Positions 18,052-28,174 are shown, counted from the stretch's first letter. The stretch is DNA of 50,239 nucleotides from Acidobacteriota bacterium (GCA_021804965.1 JAJZGG010000010.1:1-50239), one strand, 5' to 3'. Numbers and translations: made by a program. The notes: a model not told the origin generated them from the sequence alone.

Positions 18052-19995
18052 ATGCGTCTTCGTCGTCTTCTGCCCGTCTTCTGCCTGGCTGCCTCTGTGG
18101 TGCTGGCTGCGCAGTCCAAATATCCGGATTATCCCAGCGAAACGCCGGAGCATTTCCAGCCGACGCAGAATGGCATGGACTACCAGCGTCGCGAGGTCAT
18201 GATTCCGATGCGGGACGGGGTGCGTCTGCATACGGTGATTCTGGTGCCAAACGGAGCCAGGCATGCGGGCATCGTGCTGACGCGCACGCCCTACAACGCC
18301 AATGAGCTGACGGCCAACTCGCCCAGCATGCACATGGGCTCGGCGCTCTGGGGCTATGACAATGCCGTGGAGGCTATTCTTTCCGGGGGCTACATCCGGG
18401 TGGTGCAGGATATTCGCGGCAAGTACGGCTCGGAGGGCGACTATGTGATGAATCGTCCCCTGCATGGACCGCTGAATCCCACGCCGGTGGATGAGTCAAC
18501 CGACACCTATGACACGATCGACTGGCTGGTCAGGAATATCCCGGAGACGAATGGCAAGGTGGGGATTCTGGGGATATCCTACGACGGCTATCTTTCGCTG
18601 ATGCCGCTGGTGCATCCGCATCCTGCACTGAAGGTGGCCGTGCCCATGAACCCGATGGTGGATGGATGGCGCGGGGATGACTGGTTCCACAATGGCGCAT
18701 TCCGGCAGCAGAATCTGCCGTACATCTATGAGCAGACGGCAACGCGCGACAACTCGGCGCGCTGGCTGACCAGCACCTTTGATGATTACGACACCTATAT
18801 GCGTCCGGGAACGGCCGGGGAGCTGGCCAAAGAGCGCGGCATGGACCAGATCGGCTTCTGGCGGAAGATGATTGCCCACCCGGCCTATGACAGCTTCTGG
18901 TCCGGGCAGGCAGTGGACCAGATTCTGGCCCATGAGCCGCTGACGGTGCCCACCATGCTGGTGGCAAGCCTTTGGGATCAGGAAGATATCTACGGCGCGA
19001 TGGCGGTATGGAAGGCGGTGAATGCGGCCCAGCCGGCGGCAGCGCAGAAGAACCTGTTCCTGACGCTGGGGCCCTGGTATCACGGGCAGGAGATTGAAAC
19101 CGCCAGCCACATTGGTGCCATACCGCTGAACAGCGATACCGGACTCTACTTCCGCACCCGGATTCTGGCACCCTTTCTGGCCCACTACCTGCAGGACAAT
19201 CCCCCACCGCTTCCGACGGCTCGCGTGAATGCCTTTGAGACGGGAGCCAATCGCTGGCAGCAGCTGGCAGACTGGCCATCGGCCTGTGCCTCGGGCTGCC
19301 GCCCCAAGGCGACGCCGCTCTACGTGGAGGCGGATGGCAAGCTGGGATTTGCAGCTCCCGACGCTGGCAGCGCAGCCTATGACGAGTATGTCTCCGACCC
19401 CCGGCATCCTGTGCCGTTTCGCACGCGGCCCAGCCAGCCGGTGGGGTATACGCCGGATCTGTCCTGGGTGCGGTGGCTGGTGGATGATCAGCGGGAGTTT
19501 TCCGGTCGTCCGGATGTGCTGACCTGGACCTCGGATGTGCTGACGGCACCTCTGCGCATCTCCGGTCAACCGATGGTGCACCTGGTGGCCTCCACTTCGG
19601 GAACGGACTCCGACTGGGTGGTCAAGCTGATCGATGTCTATCCGGATGAAGTGCCGGGGACGCCGAATCTCGGTGGCTATCAGCTGGCGGTGGCGATGGA
19701 TATCTTCCGCGGACGCTATCGGACCAGCCTGAGCGATCCCAAGCCGTTGACCGCCAATCAGCCCCTGGACTACAGCTTTGCGCTGCCGACGGCCAATCAC
19801 CTGTTTCTGCCCGGTCACCGGATCATGGTGCAGGTGCAGTCCAGCTGGTTCCCGCTGTATGACCGCAATCCGCAGACCTTTGTGCCAAGCATCTTCTTTG
19901 CCAAGCCAGCGGATTTCAAATCGGCGACGCAGCGGGTCTGGCACAGCCCTGGACACGCCACCTTCATCGACCTGCCGGTGATTACGCAGCCTTAA
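18052..19995 (+). CDS. secreted CocE/NonD family hydrolase (alpha/beta hydrolase)
   Basis: Members hydrolyse acyl-peptides, alpha-amino-acid esters or similar substrates (cocaine esterase, glutaryl-acylase, X-Pro dipeptidyl-peptidase relatives). The 647-aa product begins with a signal peptide (MRLRRLLPVFCLAASVVLAAQ), so it is exported. The N-terminal S15-type hydrolase domain has MRDGVRLHTVILVP, DIRGKYGSEGDY and the nucleophile Ser176 in GILGISYDGY. The C-terminal X-Pro-DPP jelly-roll domain starts near residue 450 (RTRPSQPVGYTPDL...). I chose the ATG that begins the signal peptide; the frame extends upstream without one. The substrate cannot be told from sequence. Confidence 0.9.
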   Translation: MRLRRLLPVFCLAASVVLAAQSKYPDYPSETPEHFQPTQNGMDYQRREVMIPMRDGVRLHTVILVPNGARHAGIVLTRTPYNANELTANSPSMHMGSALWGYDNAVEAILSGGYIRVVQDIRGKYGSEGDYVMNRPLHGPLNPTPVDESTDTYDTIDWLVRNIPETNGKVGILGISYDGYLSLMPLVHPHPALKVAVPMNPMVDGWRGDDWFHNGAFRQQNLPYIYEQTATRDNSARWLTSTFDDYDTYMRPGTAGELAKERGMDQIGFWRKMIAHPAYDSFWSGQAVDQILAHEPLTVPTMLVASLWDQEDIYGAMAVWKAVNAAQPAAAQKNLFLTLGPWYHGQEIETASHIGAIPLNSDTGLYFRTRILAPFLAHYLQDNPPPLPTARVNAFETGANRWQQLADWPSACASGCRPKATPLYVEADGKLGFAAPDAGSAAYDEYVSDPRHPVPFRTRPSQPVGYTPDLSWVRWLVDDQREFSGRPDVLTWTSDVLTAPLRISGQPMVHLVASTSGTDSDWVVKLIDVYPDEVPGTPNLGGYQLAVAMDIFRGRYRTSLSDPKPLTANQPLDYSFALPTANHLFLPGHRIMVQVQSSWFPLYDRNPQTFVPSIFFAKPADFKSATQRVWHSPGHATFIDLPVITQP

Positions 19996-20079
19996 CGACT
20001 GCCCTGCATGGAATAATATGCTCTGCCGGATCGACACGCACACTGTCTCCGGGAGAGCAGATCGGGCTACACTGGCAGC

Positions 20080-20814
20080 ATGAGAGCCAATGGACGGCGA
20101 CGCAAACTGCCTTACGATGCCGATGCGGCACTGGAGCATCTGCGCTCTGCGGATCGCAAGCTGGCCGGGCTGATCGAGCAGGCAGGGCCGTTCGCGCTGC
20201 GGCTGGGGCATGCGGGAACGCCCTTTACCTCGTTGCTGGAGTCGATTGTCTATCAGCAGCTGCATGGCAAGGCGGCGGCCACGATTCATCAGCGCGTGCG
20301 GGCAATCTATGGGGATGCCGATCCGACGCCGGAGATGCTGCTGGCTACGCCGGAGGAGCAGCTGCGCGCTGCGGGACTCTCCGGCAACAAGCTGGCTGCG
20401 ATGCGCGATCTGGCAGCCAGGACGCTGGACGGGACCGTGCCCACGCAGCGGGCCATCCAGCGGATGAGCGATGAGGAGATTGTGGAGCGGCTGACGGGGG
20501 TTCGCGGCATCGGCAAGTGGACGGTGGAGATGCTGCTGCTGTTTCGGCTGGGTCGGCCGGATGTCTTTCCGGCAACGGATTATGGCGTTCGCAAGGGCTT
20601 TGCGCTCACGTTTCTGCGTCTCCGCGGCGCAGTTGCGGCTGAGGACCTGCCAACCCCCGACCAGATGCTGAAGCGGGCGCGGCGCTGGATGCCGTACCGG
20701 TCGGTGGCAACCTGGTATTTGTGGCGGGCCTGCGACCTGGCACGCGCCGGACAGGCCGATGCCGGGAAGACGCGCCAACCCGCAGGCAGGAAAAAGGTGG
20801 ACGGGCATGATTGA
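20080..20814 (+). CDS. DNA-3-methyladenine glycosylase II-like (AlkA, HhH-GPD)
   Basis: AlkA-type enzymes excise alkylated bases to start base-excision repair. The 244-aa product has the helix-hairpin-helix LTGVRGIGKWTVEMLLLF followed by the catalytic Asp167 in FPATDYGVRKG, the standard HhH-GPD layout. It lacks the four-cysteine FeS loop of endonuclease III. The N-terminal half contains SLLESIVYQQLHGKAA. The 3' end overlaps lipB by 8 bp, so the two are cotranscribed although unrelated in function. Confidence 0.92.
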   Translation: MRANGRRRKLPYDADAALEHLRSADRKLAGLIEQAGPFALRLGHAGTPFTSLLESIVYQQLHGKAAATIHQRVRAIYGDADPTPEMLLATPEEQLRAAGLSGNKLAAMRDLAARTLDGTVPTQRAIQRMSDEEIVERLTGVRGIGKWTVEMLLLFRLGRPDVFPATDYGVRKGFALTFLRLRGAVAAEDLPTPDQMLKRARRWMPYRSVATWYLWRACDLARAGQADAGKTRQPAGRKKVDGHD

Positions 20815-21589
20815 GTATCTCTGGCTGGGTCGCATGGGGTATGCGGAAGCGCTGCGGCTGCAGGAGCAATGCGTGGAGCTGCGCCATGCCGGGCGCGTGG
20901 GCAATCTGCTGCTGTTGCTGGAGCATCCGCCGGTGCTGACGCTGGGGCGCAATGCGAGCCGGGAGAATATTCTGGCTTCCGACGCGCAGCTGGCCGCCGG
21001 TGGAGTCACGGTGCATGCCATCAATCGCGGTGGGGATGTGACCTATCATGGACCGGGGCAACTGGTGGGCTATCCGATCTTTGACCTGCGCAGTCTGATG
21101 GGGCCCTCGGGACGGCGGCTGGGTCCGGTGGATTTTGTTCGTTCGCTGGAGGAGGTGCTGATCCGGCTGTGCGGAGGGTACGGGATTCTGGGGGGACGTG
21201 TGGCCGGCCGGACCGGAGTATGGGTTGGCTCGCCAGCGCTGGGCGAGGAGCGCAAGGTTGCCGCCATCGGAGTGCATATCTCACGGGGAATCACCTCGCA
21301 TGGGTTTGCACTGAACGTGACGACGCATCCCAGAGACTTTCAGTGGATTGTGCCGTGCGGTATTCCGGATCGTTCCGTGACCAGCATGCAGCTGGAGCTG
21401 GAGGCGGCGCATGCCGAGGTTCCGGAGCTGGAGGCAGTGGCCAACCGGGCGGCACTCTGCTTCGGGCAGGTCTTCGGGGAGCAGATTCTGGCGCGCGCCG
21501 ATCTGGAGTTTCTGCAGGAGCTGCATACGCTTCCGGAGCGAGATACGCTGCAGGAATTGGATGCCGACAGGCAGCGGCAGACGGTATAG
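20807..21589 (+). CDS. lipB: lipoyl(octanoyl) transferase LipB
   Basis: LipB transfers octanoate from acyl carrier protein to lipoyl domains, for LipA to convert to lipoate. The 260-aa product shows GGDVTYHGPGQLVGYP, the active-site Lys150 in ERKVAAIGVHISRG, THGFALN-like SHGFALNVTT and the catalytic Cys184 in VPCGIPDRSVTSM. The start ATG 20807 overlaps the end of the glycosylase gene and has AAAAAGG upstream. About 35 C-terminal residues beyond the fold are Glu/Leu-rich. The next gene encodes an E2 with two lipoyl domains, a natural substrate. Confidence 0.96.
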   Translation: MIEYLWLGRMGYAEALRLQEQCVELRHAGRVGNLLLLLEHPPVLTLGRNASRENILASDAQLAAGGVTVHAINRGGDVTYHGPGQLVGYPIFDLRSLMGPSGRRLGPVDFVRSLEEVLIRLCGGYGILGGRVAGRTGVWVGSPALGEERKVAAIGVHISRGITSHGFALNVTTHPRDFQWIVPCGIPDRSVTSMQLELEAAHAEVPELEAVANRAALCFGQVFGEQILARADLEFLQELHTLPERDTLQELDADRQRQTV

Positions 21590-21683
21590 GCAGACGGCAT
21601 AGTCGGATGCGCATTTCTTCCGGGTTTTGATCCTGCTTCCAGACTGGAGGAGCAGTCGGAAGCCGCTCCCGGCAGGCGACTTA

Positions 21684-21689
21684 TATAAT
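21684..21689 (+). promoter_or_regulatory. putative -10 element for the E2 gene
   Basis: An exact TATAAT lies 99 bp upstream of the E2 ATG in the lipB-E2 spacer. The -35 position is not a good match, so this may be an activator-dependent or weak promoter. Confidence 0.35.
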
Positions 21690-21787
21690 CCGTGTGGGAG
21701 TTTTCCCGCAGCGCGAACCATGGCGCGGAAGCCTGCAATCCCAAGCGGAAGCCCGTTAGCCCAATTGCTGCGCCCAGGAAGGTGAAG

Positions 21788-23479
21788 ATGCCCACGGATG
21801 TCGTGATGCCCCAGATGGGGGAGTCGATTTTTGAGGGGACGATTACGCGCTGGCTCAAGCAGCCCGGAGACGCGGTGCGTGCCGACGAGCCGCTGTTTGA
21901 GATTTCGACGGACAAGGTGGATGTGGAGATTCCGGCTCCGACGGCCGGGGTGTTGGCCGAGATTCTGGTGCCGCAGGGAGCCACAGTGCAGATTCACACC
22001 GTGGTGGCGCGCATTGCCAATGCCGGTGAGCCGGCGGTGGCTGCTGTGCCAGCTGCAACGGCGGCAGCGGCCAAGCCAGCGGTGGATGCGGCCGCAACTG
22101 CGGCCCATGCTGCCGGAATTCCGGCGCCTGCAGCGCCTGCGCCAGCAGCGCCTGCGCCAGCGTCCAGGCCGGTGGCAGCCGGTGCCGGGGAGATCCCGAT
22201 CGTAATGCCCCAGATGGGGGAGTCGATTTTTGAGGGGACGATTACGCGCTGGCTGAAGCAGCCCGGAGACGCGGTGCGTGCCGACGAGCCGCTGTTTGAG
22301 ATTTCGACGGACAAGGTGGATGTGGAGATTCCGGCCCCGGCGGCCGGTGTGCTGGCCGAGATTCTGGTGCCGCAGGGAGCCACGGCGCAGATTCACACCG
22401 TGGTGGCCACGCTGCGGACGGCAGCAGCGGCAACTGCCACCGTGGCAGCTTCGCAGCCCAGGCAGGAGCATCCGGCGCCGGTTTCTCGGCCAGCGCCTGC
22501 TGCTTCGGCTGCGCCTGCGGTTTCGGCTGCGCCTGCGCCTCCTCCGGTGGCTTCCAAGCCTGCGATTTCCAAGCCGGCGGTGGCCAGGGTGGAGACCTCC
22601 GCAGCGCAACGCCTGCGCTCGTCGCCGCTGGTGCGACGGATGGCCAGGGAGCGCGGCGTCGATCTGCAGAGCGTGCGGGGAACCGGCTCGGCCGGGCGCA
22701 TTACCCGCGATGACCTGCTGGCATATCTGGCATCGCCGTCTACCTCCTCCGGGCAGGAAGCAGCTCCGGAGCTGGTGGAGCAGCGCGTGCCGATGTCGCG
22801 GATGCGTGCCATGATTGCCGAGCGCATGGTGGCCAGTCGGCGGACCAGTGCTCACGCACATACGGTCTTTCGCATCGACATGACGCGGATTGTGCGCCTG
22901 CGCGAGCGCGAGAAGGCTGCGTTTGAAGCCCGGCATGGGGTGCGGCTCACGTATATGCCGTTTGTGGCGGCTGCCGCCATTGCCGCACTGCGGCGATTCC
23001 CGGTGCTGAATGCGGCGGTGGATGGCGATGCCATTCAGTACCACGGCAGCGTGAATCTGGGGATTGCGGTGGCGCTGGACTGGGGGCTGATTGTGCCGGT
23101 GGTGCATCAGGCAGACCGGATGTCGTTTGCCGAGCTGGCGCGGGCGATTGCCGATCTGGCCGAGCGGGCGCGCAGCAAAAAGCTGAAGCCGGAAGAGGTG
23201 GCTGGCGGTACCTTTACCCTGACCAACTCCGGACTGTTTGGCGAAGAGTTTGGCACTCCGATCCTGAATCAGCCCGAGTCGGCGATTCTGGCCATTGGGG
23301 GGCTGAAAAAAGCTCCGGTGGTTCTGACCGATGCCGAAGGCAATGACACGATTGCCATCCGCTCGGTGCAGCACTACTGCCTGGGCATCGACCATCGGAT
23401 CATCGATGGCGCGGATGCGGGGCGGTTTATGACGGAGTTCAAGCGGCATCTGGAGGAGTGGTCGGCACCGGTCCTCTGA
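21788..23479 (+). CDS. dihydrolipoamide acyltransferase (E2), 2-oxoglutarate dehydrogenase-like, two lipoyl domains
   Basis: This is the E2 core of a 2-oxoacid dehydrogenase complex, 563 aa. It has two lipoyl domains with modified lysines K43 and K176 (both STDKVDVEIPAP), Ala/Pro-rich flexible linkers, a peripheral subunit-binding domain near residues 275-312 (SSPLVRRMARERGVDLQSV) and the catalytic domain with DHRIIDGADAG near residue 535. The DHR (not HHR) form fits succinyltransferase-type E2, but branched-chain or pyruvate E2 is possible. The two lipoyl domains are nearly identical in DNA. No E1 or E3 gene is in the window. ATG 21788 starts the first lipoyl domain, behind AAGGTGAAG. Confidence 0.9.
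   Translation: MPTDVVMPQMGESIFEGTITRWLKQPGDAVRADEPLFEISTDKVDVEIPAPTAGVLAEILVPQGATVQIHTVVARIANAGEPAVAAVPAATAAAAKPAVDAAATAAHAAGIPAPAAPAPAAPAPASRPVAAGAGEIPIVMPQMGESIFEGTITRWLKQPGDAVRADEPLFEISTDKVDVEIPAPAAGVLAEILVPQGATAQIHTVVATLRTAAAATATVAASQPRQEHPAPVSRPAPAASAAPAVSAAPAPPPVASKPAISKPAVARVETSAAQRLRSSPLVRRMARERGVDLQSVRGTGSAGRITRDDLLAYLASPSTSSGQEAAPELVEQRVPMSRMRAMIAERMVASRRTSAHAHTVFRIDMTRIVRLREREKAAFEARHGVRLTYMPFVAAAAIAALRRFPVLNAAVDGDAIQYHGSVNLGIAVALDWGLIVPVVHQADRMSFAELARAIADLAERARSKKLKPEEVAGGTFTLTNSGLFGEEFGTPILNQPESAILAIGGLKKAPVVLTDAEGNDTIAIRSVQHYCLGIDHRIIDGADAGRFMTEFKRHLEEWSAPVL
21806..22008 (+). repeat. lipoyl-domain repeat, copy 1
   Basis: This 203-bp segment of the E2 gene recurs 399 bp downstream with, by my count, 7 differences, several of them at third codon positions. 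It encodes lipoyl domain 1. Confidence 0.95.
22205..22407 (+). repeat. lipoyl-domain repeat, copy 2
   Basis: This is the second copy of the 203-bp lipoyl-domain unit, in frame (offset 133 codons). The first 50 or so bases are identical to copy 1, and most differences lie in the last third. Confidence 0.95.
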
Positions 23480-23530
23480 TCGCGATGGGTTGACGGATGG
23501 GATGGATGGAATCCGGGCGTCGGCTCAGGT

Positions 23531-23569
23531 ATCGGGGCTTCCAGGCATCGGGGCTTCCAGGCATCGGGA
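23531..23569. repeat. 16-bp tandem repeat upstream of alr
   Basis: The unit ATCGGGGCTTCCAGGC occurs at 23531-23546 and 23547-23562, with a partial third copy (ATCGGGA). It lies in the 120-bp spacer between the E2 gene and alr. This short tandem array may vary between strains. Confidence 0.85.
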
Positions 23570-23611
23570 CCTTCGGCATCGCGACGTTTAAGATAAGACG
23601 TGGATTCCCTC

Positions 23612-24817
23612 ATGCTGACACGTCCCTGCTGGGCAGAGATTGATCGCGCCGCATTGACCGGCAACCTGCAGCATATGCAGCGCCTGGCGGATGGTGCCAC
23701 GCTGGCAGCCATCGTGAAAGGGGATGCCTATGGCCATTCGCTGGCCATATGTGCTCCTGCGCTGCGCCGGGCCGGGGCGGAGTGGCTGGCCGTGACCTCC
23801 ACCGACGAGGCGTGTGCGGCTGCTGCCTGCTGTGCCGAGCCGGAGAAAGACAACCGAATTCTGGTCTTGAGCGGTCCGTTTCCGGGGGATGGCCCCGCGG
23901 TGGCGCGCCATGGATTTGTCTGTGCTGTCTGGCAGCGGAGTCATCTGGAGGAGTTGCAGCGTGGCGCTCAGCAGGTGGGTCGCAGCCGTCTGGCGGTGCA
24001 TCTGGAGCTGGATACGGGCATGAGCCGGCAGGGAGTTTCGCCGGATGGCCTGCAGGAGCTGTTGCCGTCGCTGGCCGAGTCTCCGGCCGTGACGGTGGAT
24101 GGGGTGATGACGCATCTCTACGCGGCCGACGAGATGGACCGCGCGGCCACCGACAGCCAGCTGGAGCGGCTTGCCGCGGGGCTGCAACAGGTGTGCCACT
24201 GGCTGCAGAAAAACGGCAAGCCGGCTCCGCAGTGGTTGAGCGTGGGGAATTCGGCAGCGCTGCTGGACCGGGCCGTGCGCGAGTCCCTGCTGGGGATGGC
24301 TGCCGGGCACGGGATGCGGCTGCTGTTGCGCCCTGGGATCGGGCTTTATGGGGTGGCTCCGGAGTTTGATCCGGAAGCGCCGGAAGGCTGTGCGAACCTG
24401 TTGCAGGAGCTTCGTCCGGTGCTGAGCTGGAGGACGCGAATCACCAGCCTGCGGCGCATTCCGGCCGGGACGGCAGTGGGCTATAACGCCACCTACAGGG
24501 CGCAGACGCCGATGCATCTGGCGCTGCTGGCCGTGGGCTATGCGGATGGACTGAGCCGCAGGGTTTCACCGGCAGGCCATGCGCTGATTGGCGGGGAGCG
24601 GGTGCCGTATCTCGGGCGCATTTCCATGGATCAGGCGGTGGTCGATGTCAGCCGGATCGACGCGGAAGCTCTGGCCGAGGGTGCGGAGGTGGTGTTGCTG
24701 GGCAGCCAGGCCGGGCATACCATCACTGTGCTGGACCATGCCCGTTGGGCCGGCACCATTCCGTGGGAGATTCTGACGTCGATCACGGCGCGGGTACCGC
24801 GGATTGCCATGGGCTGA
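23612..24817 (+). CDS. alr: alanine racemase
   Basis: Alr is a PLP enzyme that makes D-alanine for peptidoglycan. The 401-aa product starts MLTRPCWAEIDRAALTGN and has the PLP lysine K36 in AAIVKGDAYGHS, then HLELDTGMSRQG, the catalytic-Tyr region AVGYNATYRAQ, LLAVGYADGLSR and YLGRISMDQAVVDVS. I chose ATG 23612 because it begins the family N-terminus; a GTG at 23600 (adding MDSL) is equally possible and lies closer to the purine-rich AAGATAAG. Length is slightly above the usual 360-380. Confidence 0.95.
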   Translation: MLTRPCWAEIDRAALTGNLQHMQRLADGATLAAIVKGDAYGHSLAICAPALRRAGAEWLAVTSTDEACAAAACCAEPEKDNRILVLSGPFPGDGPAVARHGFVCAVWQRSHLEELQRGAQQVGRSRLAVHLELDTGMSRQGVSPDGLQELLPSLAESPAVTVDGVMTHLYAADEMDRAATDSQLERLAAGLQQVCHWLQKNGKPAPQWLSVGNSAALLDRAVRESLLGMAAGHGMRLLLRPGIGLYGVAPEFDPEAPEGCANLLQELRPVLSWRTRITSLRRIPAGTAVGYNATYRAQTPMHLALLAVGYADGLSRRVSPAGHALIGGERVPYLGRISMDQAVVDVSRIDAEALAEGAEVVLLGSQAGHTITVLDHARWAGTIPWEILTSITARVPRIAMG

Positions 24818-24844
24818 AATGTCGCGCTGGTAGACTGAAGTTTC

Positions 24845-26152
24845 ATGCTGAAACAGCTTTATGCGCGCTGGATGTACGCTTGGGAAACGCGGCTGACCAC
24901 CCGGGATCAGAACCGGATTGTGCGTCCGCTGGAGTGGGGCTTTGACTGGCTGATGCCGTATCTGCAGGATGTGGGTCTGGAGGCTGAGGCCCGCCGCCTG
25001 TTGCATGCGCAGATGGATGCCGTCAGCCAGCCTGGCGAACAGGCCGATGCCAAGGCGCTGATGCAGGCCGTGAATCGGGCGATTCTGGCCGACAGCGACC
25101 GGTTTTTTGGCTATCGCATGCCGACCGATTTCCGGCTGGAGGAACGCGCACCCCGGCTTTTCCCGACGAATGTGCGTCCGGAGACGCTGCGCAAGGCCGA
25201 GCGGATGGAGCAGAAGGCAAGGCAGGGCAGGCTGCAGCCGGCACAGTTTCTGCGCTTCACCTCGCCGGTACGCACGCCCTATCCGGAAAACGACACGGTG
25301 AATGCCCGCTGGTTTCCAGCCGAGCCGAAGCCGGGCAGACCGCGACAGGCGATGATCGTGCTGCCGCAGTGGAATGCGGATGCGCTGAGCCACAATGCGT
25401 TGTGCTCGATCTTCAACCGCTTCGGCGTTTCGGCGCTGCGGCTGTCCAAGCCCTTTCACGATATTCGCCGACCGGCTGAGCTGGAGCGAGCCGATTATGC
25501 GGTGAGCGCCAATATTGGACGCACGCTGGCCGCCACGCGGCAGGCGGTGGTGGATATTCGCTGCTGCCTGGATTGGCTGGAGGCTCAGGGGTATGAGCAG
25601 TTTGGCGTGTTGGGGACGAGCCTGGGCAGTTGCTATGCCTTTCTGGCCAGTGCGCACGATGCGCGGCTGCGCGTGAATGCCTTCAACCACGCCTCGGCTG
25701 CCTTTGGGGATGTGGTGTGGACGGGACAAAGCACGCGCCATATCCGGCAGGGACTGGAGGATGCCGGTCTGCAGCAGGAGGATCTGCGCCAGTTGTGGGC
25801 AGGCATCAGCCCCATGCACTACTATGCGAAGTTTGCCAGCCACAGCCGGGATGCTGCCGAGACAGCCAAGCAGGTTCTGCTGGTCTATGCCCGCTATGAT
25901 CTGACCTTCCCGCTGGAGTATTCGCTGGAGGTGCTGCGCTCGTTTGAGGAGCATGCCATTCGCTTTGATCGCAGGGAGCTGCCCTGTGGTCATTACACGA
26001 CGGGAGAGACGCCGTTTCAATATATGGACGGCTGGTATCTTGGCTCGTTTGTCCATCGCGCCTTCCGCAGTCTGGCGGAGGAGTGTCCGCCGGCGAATGG
26101 AGCAGCGAATCCTGGCGCCACGGCGACGCACGCTGACCGGAAAAGCGCATAA
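24845..26152 (+). CDS. alpha/beta hydrolase, possibly ABHD18-like
   Basis: This is a 435-aa protein without signal peptide. The hydrolase core begins about residue 160 (RQAMIVLPQWNADALSHNAL). The nucleophile elbow is GVLGTSLGSCYAF (GxSxG) near residue 260, an acid is plausible in YARYDLTFP, and the His lies in LPCGHYTTGETPF. The N-terminal 150 residues are helical and charged (RKAERMEQKARQGR). Overall layout recalls the ABHD18/DUF2048 family, but I cannot confirm this without a search, and the substrate is unknown. It sits 27 bp after alr and 9 bp before glyA. Confidence 0.75.
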   Translation: MLKQLYARWMYAWETRLTTRDQNRIVRPLEWGFDWLMPYLQDVGLEAEARRLLHAQMDAVSQPGEQADAKALMQAVNRAILADSDRFFGYRMPTDFRLEERAPRLFPTNVRPETLRKAERMEQKARQGRLQPAQFLRFTSPVRTPYPENDTVNARWFPAEPKPGRPRQAMIVLPQWNADALSHNALCSIFNRFGVSALRLSKPFHDIRRPAELERADYAVSANIGRTLAATRQAVVDIRCCLDWLEAQGYEQFGVLGTSLGSCYAFLASAHDARLRVNAFNHASAAFGDVVWTGQSTRHIRQGLEDAGLQQEDLRQLWAGISPMHYYAKFASHSRDAAETAKQVLLVYARYDLTFPLEYSLEVLRSFEEHAIRFDRRELPCGHYTTGETPFQYMDGWYLGSFVHRAFRSLAEECPPANGAANPGATATHADRKSA

Positions 26153-26161
26153 AATACTGGT

Positions 26162-27448
<1,287 letters not shown>

Positions 27449-27546
27449 GCAAGAGGTCGCAACTCGACGGAAGATTTCGGGTTTCAGCAGACAACAGGTG
27501 CACGGATGCAGGAAGGGATGATGCTCCCGGCACGCAGAGGATTGTG

Positions 27547-28152
27547 ATGAGAACGAGAACGACGATCGTGGCACTGGTACTTCTGCTGGGCACACCGCTG
27601 GCATTGCATGCTGATCCGCACGGAAACTGGAGGCCGATGCGACCACCTGCGCGTGGTCCCATGCCGTTCCATGGACAACCGTACCGCGGCGGTCCGGGAA
27701 GAAACTTTGCGGATGGATTCGGTCATCCGAATGCGCCGCATGTCGACTGGCGCGGCGGACGTGCAGATTGGGTGGGTCATGACATGGGGCCTGGGTTTGG
27801 TGGCTACCATATGGATCATCCCTTCGAATACGGACGATGGCGTGGTGGCTTTGGTCCGCGCCACATGTGGCGGATTGAAGGCGGCGGTCCGGGCCGGTTC
27901 TGGTTTGGCGGCAATTACTTCAGCGTGGCTCCGGATGACTGGGGTTATTGCAATGACTGGAACTGGGAGGACGACGATATCGCGCTCTATCCCGACCAGG
28001 ACCATGACGGCTGGTACCTGGCCTACAATCCCCGCCTCGGTGTTTATGTTCATGTGCAGTACATGGGCGGCCCCGGGTATGTGCCTGGCTATGGCCCTTA
28101 TGGTGGGGATGGCTACGGGTACGGCGGAGACGATGACGGCGACGGAGACTGA
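27547..28152 (+). CDS. secreted Gly/Trp/Asp-rich protein of unknown function
   Basis: I do not recognise this gene. The 201-aa product has a clear signal peptide (MRTRTTIVALVLLLGTPLALHADP). The mature part is rich in Gly, His, Pro, Trp and Tyr (FHGQPYRGGPGRNF, PFEYGRWRGGFGPRHM). A more regular segment follows, about residues 130-180 (DDWGYCNDWNWEDDDIALYPDQ, then GWYLAYNPRLGVYVHVQY), before an acidic Gly/Tyr/Asp tail. Small exported proteins with this layout are usually periplasmic or surface-bound. It stands alone between glyA and a good terminator. ATG 27547 starts the signal peptide; the open frame upstream overlaps glyA and is not used. Confidence 0.75.
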   Translation: MRTRTTIVALVLLLGTPLALHADPHGNWRPMRPPARGPMPFHGQPYRGGPGRNFADGFGHPNAPHVDWRGGRADWVGHDMGPGFGGYHMDHPFEYGRWRGGFGPRHMWRIEGGGPGRFWFGGNYFSVAPDDWGYCNDWNWEDDDIALYPDQDHDGWYLAYNPRLGVYVHVQYMGGPGYVPGYGPYGGDGYGYGGDDDGDGD

Positions 28153-28174
28153 TGCTGCCGCAATCAGTATGAGA

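Noticed and set aside
18496-21024. 842-codon minus-strand open frame
   Set aside because: It is antisense to the CocE-like hydrolase and AlkA-like glycosylase, repetitive His/Arg/Gln sequence, with no domain.
21281-23449. 722-codon minus-strand open frame with Arg/His/Gly repeats
   Set aside because: It is antisense to the E2 gene; its apparent repeats come from the duplicated lipoyl domains and Ala/Pro linkers.
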